Assembly: GCF_963169125.1 (NCBI RefSeq)
Contig: NC_084794.1
Location: 222,949,409 to 223,013,408, forward strand
DNA length: 64,000 nucleotides
Source of the DNA: Humulus lupulus
Taxonomy: Eukaryota; Streptophyta; Magnoliopsida; Rosales; Cannabaceae
Reading direction: 5' to 3'
Below, in pieces: positions 44,640 to 57,486 of this stretch. The position numbers were made by a program, and so were the translations under genes. The notes under the pieces were generated by a model. The model made no database searches. It saw only the letters and a list, made by a program, of their open reading frames with translations, and was not told the DNA's origin. Position 1 is the stretch's first letter; every line of letters starts with the position of its first letter.

Positions 44640-46075
44640 TTATTTTCTAATTATATTTAAAAACTAACAATTTATAATTTTTTTAAATAAAATTTAAGTA
44701 TATTATTCTTTATATCATAATTAATTTAAATTTTGATATTAAAATAATTATAAATAAAAAATTAACGATATTAAAAATTTAGAAAAAAAAAAGAAAATCT
44801 AGAATTTAAAGTTTTTAATTAATACATAATTTTTATAAATATATTTATATAATTTAGTTTACTTTTAAAATTATATTATTCATTAATTATATTTTTAGAT
44901 ATTTTTTATTTGAATTTTGGCGACAGTTTATAGCTATTGGTATTGGGCTTTTATTAACGGTCGGGGTTGAGCCAATAAATGTGTTAAAGAATAATATAGT
45001 TAATAATATAGTTAATTTAATTTATAAATATGTTAAAGAATAATAAATTTAAATTTTGATATAAAAATTATTATAAATACAAAAGTTAATATTAAAAATT
45101 TAGAAACAAAAAAAATCTAGTTTTAAAAAGCTTTTAATAAATACATAATTTTTATAAATATATATTTACATAATTTATTTTATTTTTAAAATTATACTAT
45201 TCATCAATTTTTTTTACAATATTTTCCAATTAATAAAACAACTCTTTTTTAACTAATACAAAATTTATAAATGTGTTAAAGAATAATATACTAATTTTAA
45301 AAATATGTTAAAGAATAATAAATTTAAATTTTGATATAAATACAAAAGTTAATAATATGAAAAATTTAGAAACAAAAAAAATCTAGTTTTAAAAGTTTTT
45401 AATAAATACATAATTTTTATAAATATATATATTTACATAATTTAGTTTATTTTTAAAATTATACTATTCGTTAATTTTTTTTACAATATTTTTCCAATTA
45501 ATAAAACAACTTTTTTTTAACTAATTCAAATTTTATATATGTGTTAAAGAATAATGTAGTTAATAATATAGTTAATTTTATAAATATGTTAAAGAATAAT
45601 AAATTTAAATTTTGATATAAAAATGATTATAAATACAAAAGCTAATAATATGAAAAATTTAGAAATAAAAAGAAATCTAGTTTTAATTTCTTTTAATAAA
45701 TACATCATTTTTATAAATATATATTTACATAATTTAGTTTATTTTTAAAATTATACTATTCATTAGTTTTTTTACAATATTTTTCCAATTAATAAAACAA
45801 CTCTTTTTTAACTAATACAAATTTTATAAATATGTTAAAATATAATATAGTTAATTTTATAAATATGTTAAAGAATAATAAATTTAAATTTTGATATAAA
45901 AATTATTATAAATACAAAAGTTAATAATATGAAAAATTTAGAAACAAAAAAAAAATCTAGTTTTAAAAGTTTTTAATAAATACATAGTTTTTATAAATAT
46001 ATATATTTACATAATTTAGTTTATTTTTAAAATTATACTATTAATTAATTATAATTTTTTATTTGAATTTTGGCG
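44640..46075. repeat. AT-rich tandem array, period about 285 bp, inside the CACTA right end
   Basis: The block AATTTA(G/T)TTTA(C/T)TTTTAAAATTATA recurs near 44852, 45172, 45438, 45731 and 46016. It is accompanied by repeated TATGTTAAAGAATAAT and AACAACTCTTTTTTAACTAA segments. The array is bracketed by two copies of TTTGAATTTTGGCGACA (about 44912 and 46062). Confidence 0.7.
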
Positions 46076-46430
46076 ACATTTTATGACTGTCGGCATTAGA
46101 CTTTTATTAACTGTCGGCGTTGAGGTCAATAGCGACAAAGTTTAACTGTCGGCATTGGTCTTTAATTAACTATCGACGTTAGAGTCAATAGTGACACATT
46201 TTAACTGTCGGTGTTGGGGTCAATAGCAACACATTTTAACTGTCGACATTGGTCTCGAATTAACTGTCAGTGTTGGGGTTAATAGCGACAGTCAAAAGCA
46301 ACGGTGACAGTTATTAGCTGTCAGCGTTGGTCTCTATGCCTATAGTTTTTAACTATCGGCGTAGAGTCTCGCTAAGCAATTACAACAGTCAACAGAGTTG
46401 ACTGTCGTCGTTGAGTGTCGGGAAAGCCCA
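46076..46430. repeat. CACTA right subterminal repeats
   Basis: Roughly ten copies of (A)ACTGTCGGCRTTG-like motifs alternating with GGTCAATAGCGACA, the inverse of the left-end CGCCGACAGTTAAT motif. Confidence 0.75.
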
Positions 46431-46443
46431 GCTTGTAGTAGTG
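46416..46443. repeat. Right terminal inverted repeat of the CACTA element
   Basis: Plus strand TGTCGGGAAAGCCCAGCTTG followed by TAGTAGTG, the inverse complement of the left end, then TSD CCA at 46444-46446. Confidence 0.9.
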
Positions 46444-46446
46444 CCA

Positions 46447-47900
46447 GCAAGAAAACTCAATCAAGTATACATACAATCAAAAGAATACAATTATAAAGAG
46501 ATTGCCTAATAATTATAAACAATGCTCAGCAATATTCAATCCATTTATGTGGCCATAAGGCCACCCAAGTGCGCACCGCACTTGCCTCGTTCAGACCGAT
46601 ATAGAGCTGGATTGTCCCCCCAAATGGGGGTGGTGGAATCGTCCCCCCAAGCCCCAAGCTCTTCCCAAGCCCTAAAAAATGACTCGTGCTGAAATGGGCA
46701 TAGGGCAGGGGCGCCCTAACTAGGCAGAGACACCCCAAGCACCCCCTGCCTAGCGGAGGGATGCCCAAAACAAGGGCAGGAATGCCCAACAAGTCAAGTG
46801 CTCCCCAAACTCTCTCCTTCATAGCGCAGGAGTGCTACATTGCGAACCCAGAATTTTGGGTTGCGTTTTCTGCAACTTTTCTGACCCAAACTTGCCCCAA
46901 TCTGACCTAAGCCCTCAAAATCACCAAACCAAGTTTCCAGATCATATTTTTTACTCCAAAACATCTCATACCACTTTTAGAACAAAACCCAAACCTCAAA
47001 ATATCAAAAACTCAACCAAAAACACCCCAAAATCATAAAATTGCTCAAGAGTTCAAACACTCCTCAAGAACACCAAGAACAGCAAGAGAAGCCATGATAA
47101 TTCATACCTTAGTTGCTACAAATGGAGAATTTAGTCTGTAATTAATTGGCCACCCAGACACATTCTTCCAACAAAATCCAACTCCAACACCTCCTAGAAA
47201 CCTCAAATCACAAGAACTTAACCTCAACTCATCCAAGAATACCAAAAAAATATGAGATGAAAAACAAGGTAATTGGTTCTTACCTTCTCAAATTTCGAAT
47301 TCCTATGGTGATTATATTCCTAGAAGGTTCTAGCTCCAATGGTTAGCTTGAACCATCTCATCCCCTTAACAAATTCCCATAGAAACCCAAACCAAAACTT
47401 GAGAACCTTTGAGTAGCTTTTGAAAAAATATAGAAGAAACTAGAGGGTAAGGGAGAGGGGAGCACGTGAATGCCCAGGATACTCAGCACTTGGGTCAATT
47501 AGTTAGTCCAATAGGTAAAAATACCATTTTACCCCTAGTTCCAATTAACCTCAAAACCAAACCTAAGGGCATTTTGGTCATTTTGCCTAAATCTCCACTA
47601 ATCCTCAAATTATACCACTAATTTCCAATTAAACCCATTAAGCTCAAATACCCACCAAATTAATTCTCATTACCCAATAAACCCTGGTAACTTGCCAAGT
47701 TACCAAAATAACCCTAGGCTCACTCTGAGCTAGGTATTTATCCTCATTGTGACTTTACCACTAAATTGCTCCAAAGGATCATCTCGAGCTAAATATCTCA
47801 AATATATCCACATAATAATGCGGTCTCAATCACATAGCATATGTAATTACAATTATACCCTCAACGGGTAAAATTACGAAAATGCCCTTTTTAACGAAAA
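46447..47900 (-). repeat. LTR-F, middle part
   Basis: Continuation of the LTR cut at 16018. It shares organisation with the Tekay-type LTRs at 50112-52351 and 47901-50048 (AACGGGTAAAATTACGAAAATGCCC near the outer end). Open frames such as 46526-46822 have no domain. Ends at GAAAA (47896-47900), the TSD of the plus-strand solo LTR. Confidence 0.65.
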
Positions 47901-50048
47901 TGTAACGTCCCAAAAATGCTAATAAGGTTTAATGCCTTGATTAGCGTGTCGGGAGGGCATAATTGGATATATGTCTTAAATGATTGAGACCACATTACTA
48001 TGTGGATATATTTGCAGTATGCGACTCGAGGTGATTCTGGTGAGCGAATTAGCAGAGTAGTCACAATGGGGTTTAATACCCTGCTCGGGGTGAGCCTAGG
48101 GGTATTTTGGGGACCTAGTGCGTAATTGGGAATTATTTATGAATGGATAAGTAATTGGCGATTAGTTGGGTATGTCGGGACTAAGTAGGAATTTATAGAA
48201 CTACTCGAGGAGTTAGCGGGAAACGAGGCAAATGACCGTTTTGCCCTCATGGGCAATAAAGGGTTGAGTTATCATTAAAGGCATTTTGGTCTTTATGTTA
48301 AAGGATATAGTTAGAATAAGCTTCAAGAATAAGCCAGAACATATCAGAAATCTCAGCACTCTCTCTCTCTCACTCTCACGTTCTCTTTCTCCCTCTCTTG
48401 TGCCTCGGGGAAAATTTTGGAGTTTTGGAAGAGAATGCTTAGGAATTGAAGCAAGGGAACTGGCGAACTAAAGCTAGGACTGGTTGAGGTACAGCTTAGG
48501 GGCAGAGTCATCATCAAGGTAAGGTTTAGGTCTTGATTCTTCTAGAAATTATGATTGTTAAGATAAGTTTTGGCTGGGTTTTGGATGTTGCTTTAATTGT
48601 TGAATTTGGGTGGTAATTGTGGTTAGTTTTTGGGTAAGTATAATGTCTAAGGTGTGTTGTTAAGAGTCCTAGACTCAATTCTGGTTTTAGTTCAAGGTTA
48701 CAATGAATTCTTATGAGTTAGGTTGAGGAAAAATGTATAGAAAGTATGCAGGTTCTTGGGTTTTTGGGCTCGAGTCATGGCCCTGTTTTTCAGGTGTCGC
48801 GGCTTGTGTGTGCAAAGAGGCTAGGAGCCTCTGAAATTTTGGCCAGGCGTCGCGGCGCAGGTAGAGGCACGTCGCAGACCGTGTCCCCCAGAAGAGAGCC
48901 TCGAGGCTCTCTAACTTGTAGCGCATTGTGGCCCTAGGGGGTAGGTCGCAACACTAATTGAGGGAAATAACCAAGTTAGGTTTTTATGCTCGAGAACTCA
49001 AACCTAAGTGCTCATAAAGGATCCTACTACCCGATTTAGTAGAATTAGAGATCCCAGAGGCTAGTATATTATTCAAAGGCAATTAATTGGTTTAGGATTT
49101 GATGGTTATCCATTATTGCGCGGTGACTAGGTTATATCGCTAAGGCTCGAGGTTGAGGATCGTGCTTGGGACCACCTACATCCTTTGCTCGGGACTTTGA
49201 GTAAGAAAACTACACCCGGGTCGTTAATATATCTATATCTGAGAATATCTGGTTAGGCATACTTGTATAGGTTACCTTTCATTGCCTAATGTACGGTGCA
49301 AATTTATGATGATATCTATTTCAAAGGCCCGCCTAAGGGTACCGGGGGCAGATAATAAGCGTTCGGAATGCAACCTGGCCTAAGTGTGCCGAGGTCGGTT
49401 TTCAAACCAGAAGGCTCGGCTTAAAGGCATTGAGCCTGACTATTATACAATAAACAGAAGTGCGGCTTGCACTTAACTAAACTATTGATTGATGTGAATG
49501 GTTTATGTGGATTTTTTAACTGAACATTTATGTTAAGCTTATTGCTTATATTATGCTGTTCACTGAACTTGTTGATCTAAGTTTACTATGCATATACTGT
49601 TGTTTATTTATGCTTGTTTGAGATAAGTTTTCTTGCTGATCCTTGGCTCAAGGGTGCTACGTGGTGCAGGTAAGGGCAAGGGAAAGCTGGACCAGCCATG
49701 AGTTGGAGAGCTTTAGGGATGGTGTGTACATCGGCAGCTGCTCGACCGCCACGGCCAAGGGATTGACAATGACTAGAGCCAAAATTGTATTTTTCCATTT
49801 AGGCTGGCTTTAGTTGTATTTACTTTTGATGGTTATACCCACCTTGTAAACATTATTTTTGGGATCCCGTGTACCAAACTCTTATTTTAATGAAAGTCAA
49901 CTATTTTATGATCAAAATCTTTTAATCCTAACTTGTCAATTGACTTAATTGACTTTAGAAACACGTTTATGTCAAAACGACTTGATTAGAAAGTCTTGCA
50001 CTATTTAAAATACACAGTGTAATGGTCTTGACTATCCAGAACATTACA
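47901..50048 (+). mobile_element. Solo LTR (Tekay-like family), plus orientation
   Basis: 2148 bp, edges TGTAACGTCCC and AACATTACA, TSD GAAAA at 47896-47900 and 50049-50053. No interior. It belongs to the same family as LTR-F, in which it sits in opposite orientation. Contains a CT microsatellite at about 48357-48400. Confidence 0.85.
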
Positions 50049-50053
50049 GAAAA

Positions 50054-50111
50054 TGAGTCCACAAGCATGTTTAACACACATAAACATGCATAATAGTCAT
50101 ATTATAATACA
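50054..50111 (-). repeat. LTR-F, right remnant
   Basis: Continues the sequence interrupted by the solo LTR (CATGTTTAACACACATAAACATG recalls 52210-52240 of the related LTR). The last 60-90 bp of LTR-F expected before its edge are missing, because element G begins at 50112. Confidence 0.55.
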
Positions 50112-52351
50112 TGTAATGCCCTACTTCCTTAGAGTTGTTACTATGTGAGTTACAAATGTGCCATTATCTCGCTAATCAAGGTTTTAGGTTAAAAATGTTA
50201 CTAAACTGAAGTTAAACTTGTCAAATGATAAAAATTATAAAATTTGGACATTCATTGAAATTATAGAAAGCTATATAGTTGGGATCCCCAAAATACTCTA
50301 TAGAAAATAAAAGCATTACATCTCAAAAATACAATCGAGATCGACCTAAGCGACAAAACGGTTACATCTCTCAAAAATAACCCTGGCCGTGGTAGCCAGG
50401 TAGGGCTAACATGTACCCGTCGCTCCACGCTCTCCATACTCATGGTTAGTCCACCTTTCCTTTGCCCTTACCTGCATCATAGAGCACCCGTGAGCCGAAG
50501 CCCAACAATAAAACTCAACACAAAACATATAACATGTACATAACAATCCATAGTATACAACAAAACAGCCAACGAGCTAAACACATAGCAGCCAACACCG
50601 TCCCAGGCGCTTTACCAGACCCTGGGCTCGCGGTCTTCACCGAGAGGGTGGCTCCTGCACCCTAGGAGGGTCTTGCCCTAACGGCCTACACTCAGTGTGC
50701 TCAACGTTGATCCCAGCCCCTTGCTGTACTCAGCTTCTTACCGTTGTCGGCCTTCGTCGTTCCACTCACAAATATACATCGCATAGCATAATATTCACAG
50801 ATATTTAAACACATACTAAACATAAACATTAGGGTCACACCCTACAATACAAACAATAGGGCTACGCCCTGCAATACAAACAATAGGGCCACTCCCTACT
50901 CTACGGGTACAACAGTTTCCTTACCTGTGTCTCGAGCTATCTGAGCACCGCAATCCCGAGCATAGTCCTTGAACCCAAGCCTTGTTGAAAACCTAGTCAC
51001 AACGCATTCATAATAACCATCCATCAAGTTTTAAACCAATAAATAACTTCATAATATTAATATAGTCTCTGGGACCTTGGATTCTACCAAATCAGGTAGT
51101 AAATTCCTTCCCGAGCCTTAACATTTGAATTCCCGAGATAAAAACCCACAAATAGCCATTATTTACATTTGAGCCGCGTGCGCACTCAAGTCAGAGGCAA
51201 AATGCCTCTCTGCGGAGGGACACGGGCTGCAGTGCGCTACACCTTGCGCCGCGGTGCACCTAGGCAGAACAGAGGCCTTCCAGCCTCTTCAAACACACAG
51301 GCCGCGACACTTAAAGAACAAGGTCGCAGCCCGAGCCCCCAAACCCATAAAATCAACATTCTTCCTGCATTTTTCCTCAAGCTTAAACCCCAATTTCATA
51401 CCCCAAACACCAATTAAACTCATAATCAGGCCTAGACTTCCCTTCCACACAACTTAGACTTCATAACAACCTCATAAACAAATCATATACTCATCAAAAC
51501 TTAAAACCAAGCTGAAATATACCTTCCATGCATACTTAAAGTTCTAGCAAGAATTCTAATAGAAACAACCAGCATCAATTCTTACCTCAGTGATATCTCA
51601 AACCCTGAGCTGATTTTCCCAAATCTTCAAGCTTCTAGCCTCCAAAATTCCAGCCTTGAATCCTTAATCTCTAGATAATTTTCTTCAAAAACCTCTAAGC
51701 TTCAATGAGAAAAGGAGTGAGCCAAGAAAGAGAGAGCAAGACTGAGATTCCTTCTGTTTTTTTTTCCCTTTTGTTTTTCTTCTAAGTCTCAGCATTAGAA
51801 ATTCATGTATATCCCTTAGCAAAAGTCCATAATGCCCCTTAAGTCTATGTAAATCTGTAAGTGCCACCAAGGGCAATTTCGCCATTTACCATGTCCCGCT
51901 AATTCCTCGAGTGCTCCTATAGATCCTCGTTTAATCCTGACAGGTCCAAATAATTACTAAGTTTCTACCAGTCACCCAGTAAAACCCGAACACCAACTGT
52001 GTTCCAAAATAACCATAGGCTCCCCCGAGCCACGTATTCGACCCCGTTGTGACTATTTAACTAAACTGCTCCCTAGAACAGTCTCGGATCGTGCATCACA
52101 AATATATCACCACTCACTCGTGGTATCAATCACAATATACACAAATATTACATTTATGCCATCAACGGTCTAAAATTACAAATATGCCCCTAATAGCCAA
52201 ATGGGGCCCACATGCATATTTAATTCACCTAAACATGCATTCCTAATTACATTATCATCAAATTCACATATTAGCATAATTAAATCAATTATTGCCCTCC
52301 CGGCACACTAATCAAGGCCCTAAGCCTTATTAGCGAATTTGGGACGCTACA
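50112..52351 (-). repeat. 3' LTR of element G
   Basis: 2240 bp; in the minus sense it runs from TGTAGCGTCCC to GGGCATTACA. Similar along its length to the plus-strand LTR 57487-59573 but visibly diverged, so the two are not the pair of a single insertion. The polypurine tract (minus GGAGGGGATAGT) follows at 52352-52370. Confidence 0.85.
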
Positions 52352-52386
52352 ACTATCCCCTCCTTACAGAAATTTCATCCTCGAAA

Positions 52387-53780
52387 TTACCTAGATAACT
52401 CGGGATATCGATCTCGCATATCTGTCTCAAGTTTCCAAGTCGCTTCTTCCACTTTGTTATTCCTCCACAGCACTTTCACTAAGGTGGTGGTCTTGCTCAT
52501 CAAGACTTTATCCTTTCGGTCGAGAATCTGAATTGGCTTCTCCTCATATGATAAATCCTGATCCAGTTCCAAGTTCTTATAACTCAGCACATGCATAGAA
52601 TCTGATACATACTTTCGGAGCATGGATACATGAAACACATTGTGAACCCTTGATAGAGCTGGCGGCATCGTCAATATGTATGCTACCTCTCCAACCCATT
52701 CCAAAATCTCAAAGGGGCCAACAAACCTAGGGCTCAGCTTCCCCATACTCCAAACTGCTTCACTACTCTTAAGGGAGAAACTCTAAGAAACACATGGTCA
52801 CCGACTTGAAACTCTATGCTCATGCATATCAAGTCTGAGTAACTCTTCAGCTGACTCTGGGAGGCGAGCATTTGAGCTCTAATCTTCTCAATCTCCTCAT
52901 TGGTCCTCTGAACAACCTCAGGACCTGGATACCTCCTCTCACCCGTCTCATCCCAAGGATGGTTAATCTGCACTTCCTCCCATATAACATCTCATACAGA
53001 GCCACTCTGATAGTCGTCTGATAGTTGTTATTGTACGAAAACTCAATCAAAGGGAGATACTCCATGATCCCCCAAAATTTAGCACGCAGGGTCACAACAT
53101 ATCCTCCAATATCTGAATCGTCCTCTCATACTATCCATCTGTCTGAGGATGATATGCGGTACTAAACTACAATTGTATGCCCATAGCCTTCTACAGGCTC
53201 TCCCAAAACTTGGAGGTGAAGGTGGGATCCCTGTCGGATACTATTGACCTCGAAGCCCCTTGTAATCGTACAATTTCCTTCACATACAATTCAGCATACT
53301 GCTCAACTGTAAAAGTTGTCCTAACAGACAAAAGTGGGCTGACTTAGTGTATCTATCCACAATCACCCACACCGAATCATGTTTTCCCATGGTCTTCGGT
53401 AATCCAACCACGAAATCCATGGTGATATCCTCCCATTTCCACTTCAGAATCCCTAGAGGCTGCAACAACCCTGCTGGCCTCTAATGTTCATCCTTTACCT
53501 ACTGACAAGTCAAACACTTGGCCACATAATCCACCACATCCCTCTTCATTCCCAACCACCAATATGACGTTCTCAAATCTTGGTACATCTTCGTCGTACC
53601 TGGATGTAAAGAGTTGGGGGTGGTATGAGACTCATCCAAGATCTCTCGCTGGATACCGGAATCCATCGGAATGTAAATCCGGCCTTTGTACTTCAGTAAT
53701 CCCAACTCCGAAATAGAAAAGTCTTTAGTCGCTCCTGCTAAGATGCCTATTTTGTGCTCTCTCAATTAGGGATCCTCCCC
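52387..53780 (-). pseudogene. Integrase with chromodomain-like tail (element G)
   Basis: Zinc/linker part 53499-53765 (ILDESHTTPNSLHPGTTKMY, CLTCQ). Core 53280-53468 (WKWEDITMDFVVGLP, VIVDRYTKSAHF). Later pieces at 52734-53095 (YLPLIEFSYNNNYQTTI, FQVGDHVFLRVSPL). The C-terminus at 52387-52746 has LSPRFVGPFEILEWVG, VFHVSMLRKYVS, YEEKPIQILDRKDKV and EATWKLETDMRDRYPEL. Frameshifts separate these blocks. Confidence 0.85.
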
Positions 53781-53888
53781 CTGAGCCTCCTTGATCCTTT
53801 CAAGGAGCGTGGACTGAAGAGTGATGTTGGCTAATTGACCAACCACCAACTCTATACTTGCTCTAATCATCTCTTCAGCTAACTTATC

Positions 53889-55180
53889 TCATACCTGCCT
53901 TGAACTAAACAAGTGTTCTGGGCCCTTCTGACTCAGCATGTCGGCCACCACATTGGCCTTCCCAGGATGGTATAGAATATCACAATCATAATCCTTTACC
54001 AATTCCATCCAACACCTCTGGCACATATTCAGATCCTTCTGAGTAAAGAAGTACTTCAAACTCTTTATGGTCAGTGTATATTTCGCACTTCTTGCCATTT
54101 AAATAATGTCTCTAAACCTTAAGTGCAAATACCACCGCTGCCAATTCCAGGTCATGTGTAGGATACCTCTGCTCGTACTCCTTCAACTATCTCTATGCGT
54201 AGGCTATCACCTTTCCAGCTTGCATCACCACACACCCTAAACCCTCTTTGGAAGCATCACAATAAACTACAAACTTCTCATTGTCTGACGGTAGACTCAA
54301 TACTGGAGCAGTGATTAGTCGTCGCTTCAACTCCTTGAAATTGTTCTCACACCTGTCTGTCCATACATACTTAGTCTTCTTACGCGTCAGTTTGGTCAAT
54401 GGTGTGGCTATTCTAGAGAATGCCTCGACCAACCGCCAATAGTACCCTACCAATCCCAAGAAGCTCCTAACCTCTGGTACACTACTTGACCTGGGCCAAT
54501 CCCTCACTGCCTCAATCTTACTTGGGTCAACCAGAATCCCCTCCTTACTGACAATATGACCTAGAAATTTTACTTGCGGTAGCCAAAACTCACTCTTGCT
54601 AAACTTAGCACATAGCCTATGCTCCCTCAACCATTGTAATACCTGGCGTAGATGTTGCTCGTGCTCTCTCTCTGACTGAGAGTACACCAATATGTCATCA
54701 ATGAATAAGATCACAAACTTGTCTAAATTTTCCTTGAAGACCGTATTCATCAAGTCCATAAAGGTTGTTGGGGCGTTGGTTAATCCAAAGAACATAAACA
54801 GGAATTCATAGTGTCCATACCTCATGCGGAAAGCGATCTTTGGTATGTCCTCCTCTTTAATCTTCAACTGATGGTAGCCTGATCAAAGGTCAATTTTAGA
54901 GAACACTATCTTCCCTTGTAGCTGGTCAAACAAACCGTTGATCCTAGGTAGTGGGTACTTGTTCTTAATGGTCAACTTTTTCAACTCTCTGCAATCAATG
55001 CACATCCTAAAGGATCCATCTTTATTCTTATCGAACAACACTAGAGCACCCCATGGCAAAAAACTCGGTCTGATGAATCCTAAATCTAGTAACTCCTATA
55101 GTTGAATCTTTAGCTCTTTCAACTCTGTCGGAGGCATTCTATAAGGTGTCATAGATAGTGGCTCCACCTCTGGCGCCAAT
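53889..55180 (-). pseudogene. RT and RNase H (element G)
   Basis: The 224-codon frame 54193-54867 contains [40 protein letters not shown] (catalytic DD), [39 protein letters not shown] and [19 protein letters not shown]. RNase H ends at 53889-54098 ([30 protein letters not shown]). The finger region (54870-55180) is readable only with stops. Confidence 0.88.
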
Positions 55181-56333
55181 TCTATGATGAACTCGATCTC
55201 TCAATGTGGCAACAACCTTGGCAAGTCCACGGGGAACAAATCAGGAAACTCACTTACCAGTCTGGTCTCATCCGGTCCAACCGAAACAACTCTAGAAGTA
55301 TCCATAATGTTTGCTAGGAATCCTATGAAACCTTCCTGCATTAGGTCTCTAGCCTTCAGTGTTGAAATCATAGGTACTCGCAGTCCACTCACTGTCCCCA
55401 CAAATACAAAGGGTACCTCCCCTTCCAGTTCAAAGGTCACCATCTTACGCTTAAAATCAATCGTCGCCCCGTACTTCGATAGCCAATCCATCCCTAGGAT
55501 CATATCAAAGTCATCCATAGCTAACTCAATCAGATCCACGGACAACTCCCTACTATCTATCTCTACTGGCAATGCTCTAACCCATCTCCTAGAGACTACC
55601 AGTTCCTCGGTTGGCAACAAAGTCTGAAATCCCCTAGCATACAAATCACTAGGTCTACACAGATGATCTATCACTCTAGCAGATACAAATGAATGAGTAG
55701 CCCCTGAGTCAATCAATGCACTAAAAAAAGAACCAGCGCTAGAAATCTGACCTATCACGACCGAGGGGCTAGCCTTAGCCTCAATCTGGGTCAAGGTAAA
55801 TACTCTGGCAGGTGCGAGACTATCACTCAGTTTCAACTCTTCCTTCCTAGCTTGTGGGAAATCCTTCCTCAAATGATTGATGCTCCCACAAGTAAACCAG
55901 GCCTTGATTCTGCACTCTCCAATGATGTCACTGTCTGCACCGAGGACACACTGGGAAACTCCTCCAGTTGTCTCCCCCGCCCTGACGTTCACTGAAAGCA
56001 CCTCGTGCCTTCCTATCCGAGCCAGGAGGAATAAAATAGTCTGGGGCCTTTCTCTTCTGCTCACTGGGGACACTACCCTGGATGGATCCAATAAAAGGAG
56101 GCACCGTCCTCCGAGCATTTATCCTAGCAGTGCCCTCTCTCCATATCTAATCTTCAGCCCCCTTAGCCGTAAGGGCCTTTTTCCACTACCTGTGCGTAGG
56201 TGGTAGTTCCCAGATGCAAAGTTATCTTGACATCACAGGCGATTATAACGTTCAATCCCCGCACAAATTGATCTCTGTGTGCCATGTCAGTTGGCACCAA
56301 ATCCAACGCAAACTTCGCTAACCAGTTAAACTT
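55181..56333 (-). pseudogene. gag C-terminus and aspartic protease (element G)
   Basis: Capsid end near 56170-56333 (LAKFALDLVPTD, FVRGLNVIIACDVK, LGTTTYAQVVE). The 305-codon frame 55201-56118 then has a knuckle remnant (CRIKAWFTCGSINHLRKDF, last Cys lost) and protease SALIDSGATHSFVSARVID (D-S-G intact) with FDMILGMDWLSKYGATIDF. The gag is cut at the head-to-head junction. Confidence 0.85.
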
Positions 56334-56337
56334 TAAG

Positions 56338-57451
56338 GCTGAGCACCAGAGGCCAGTGGGGTTGTTGCAACCTTTGGGGATTCCAGAATGGAAGTGGGAA
56401 GATATTACTATGGACTTCGTTGTTGGCTTACTGAGAATTGTGGGTCAGCATGACTCTGTGTGGGTGATTGTGGATAGGTATACCAAGTCCGCCCACTTTT
56501 TTGCATGTTAGGACAACTTATACTGTGGAGCAGTACGCTGAGTTGTATGTGAAGGAGATTGTTCAACTTCATGGGGCTCTGAGGTCGATTGTGTCGGGCA
56601 GTGACCCCACCTTCACTTCCAAGTTTTGGGAGAGTCTGCAGAAGGCTATGGGCACGCAGTTACGGTTTAGTACCGCTTATCATCCTCAGACGAATGGGCA
56701 GTCTGAGAGGACGATTAAGATATTGGAGGATATGCTGCGAGCCTGTGTGCTTGACTTTGGGGGATCGTGGAGTAAGTATCTCCATTTGATCGAGTTCTCG
56801 TACAACAATAGTTATCAGGCGACCATCGGAGTGGCTCCGTACGAGATGCTTTATGGAAGGAAGTGTAGATCACCTATCCATTGGGATGAGACAGGTGAGA
56901 GGAGGTATCTGGGTCCAAAGATGGTTTAGAGGACCAATGAGGCGATTGAGAAGATTAGAGCACGTATGCTCACCTCCCAGAGTCGACAAAAGAGTTATTC
57001 AGACCTGAAGTGTAGGAGCGTAGAATTTCAGGTTGGTGATCATGTGTTCCTTAGGGTTTCACCCATGAGGGGTGTGAAACAGTTTGGAGTTTGGGGCAAG
57101 TTGAGCCCTAGGTTTGTTGGCCCCTTTGAGATTCTGGAACAAGTTGGAGAGGTAGCTTACCGGCTAGCGATGCCTCCAGCTTTATTAGGGGTTCATGATG
57201 TTTTCCATGTATCCATGCTCCGGAAGTATATGTCAGATTCAACGCATGTTCTAAGTTTTGAGAATCTGGAGCTTGATCAGGATTTGTCCTATGAGGAGAA
57301 GCCGGTTCAGATTCTCGACCGAAAAGATAAAGTCTTGAGGAACAAGACCATTGCCTTGGTGAAAGTGCTATGGAGAAACAGCAAGGTTGAGGAGGCAACG
57401 TGGGAACTTGAGTCAGAGATGAGGGAGCGGTACCCCGAGTTGTTCAGGTAA
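56338..57451 (+). pseudogene. Integrase with chromodomain-like tail (plus-strand Tekay-type copy)
   Basis: Readable blocks: 56284-56511 (WKWEDITMDFVVGLLR, VIVDRYTKSAHFF), 56468-56929 (VKEIVQLHGALRSIVSGSD, HPQTNGQSERTIKILEDMLR with catalytic Glu, EFSYNNSYQATIGVAPYEM) and 56966-57451 (FQVGDHVFLRVSPMRGVKQF, LSPRFVGPFEILEQVG, VFHVSMLRKYMS, YEEKPVQILDRKDKVLRNK, EATWELESEMRERYPELFR). It is the best-preserved chromodomain-like tail here. Only a frameshift near 56510 and a stop at 56928 break it. Confidence 0.88.
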
Positions 57452-57486
57452 TTTCGAGGACGAAATTTCTGTAAGGAGGGGATAGT

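Larger units (their letters stand above)
16019..46443. mobile_element. CACTA (En/Spm-type) DNA transposon, non-autonomous, filled with nested retrotransposons
   Basis: Left end CACTACTACAA with GGCTTTCCCGACA. The right end is its inverted complement, and 3-bp TSDs CCA lie at 16016-16018 and 46444-46446. Removing the retrotransposon inserted at 17796-41765 leaves about 6.45 kb of CACTA. Subterminal regions hold many copies of a CGCCGACAGTTAAT-type motif, like the transposase-binding repeats of known CACTA elements. I find no transposase (TNPD-like) coding sequence, so it is defective or non-autonomous. Confidence 0.9.
50112..56333 (-). mobile_element. Tekay-type retrotransposon G, minus strand, truncated in gag
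   Basis: 3' LTR 50112-52351, polypurine tract next to it, then integrase-chromodomain, RNase H, RT, protease and the C-terminal part of gag, which stops at about 56333 where plus-strand integrase of another copy begins. No 5' LTR and no matching TSD. The family is related to but distinct from element 2. Confidence 0.88.

Noticed and set aside
46526..46822. 98-codon minus-strand ORF in LTR-F
   Set aside because: Lies wholly inside an LTR, with no recognisable domain and no conservation with the related LTRs.
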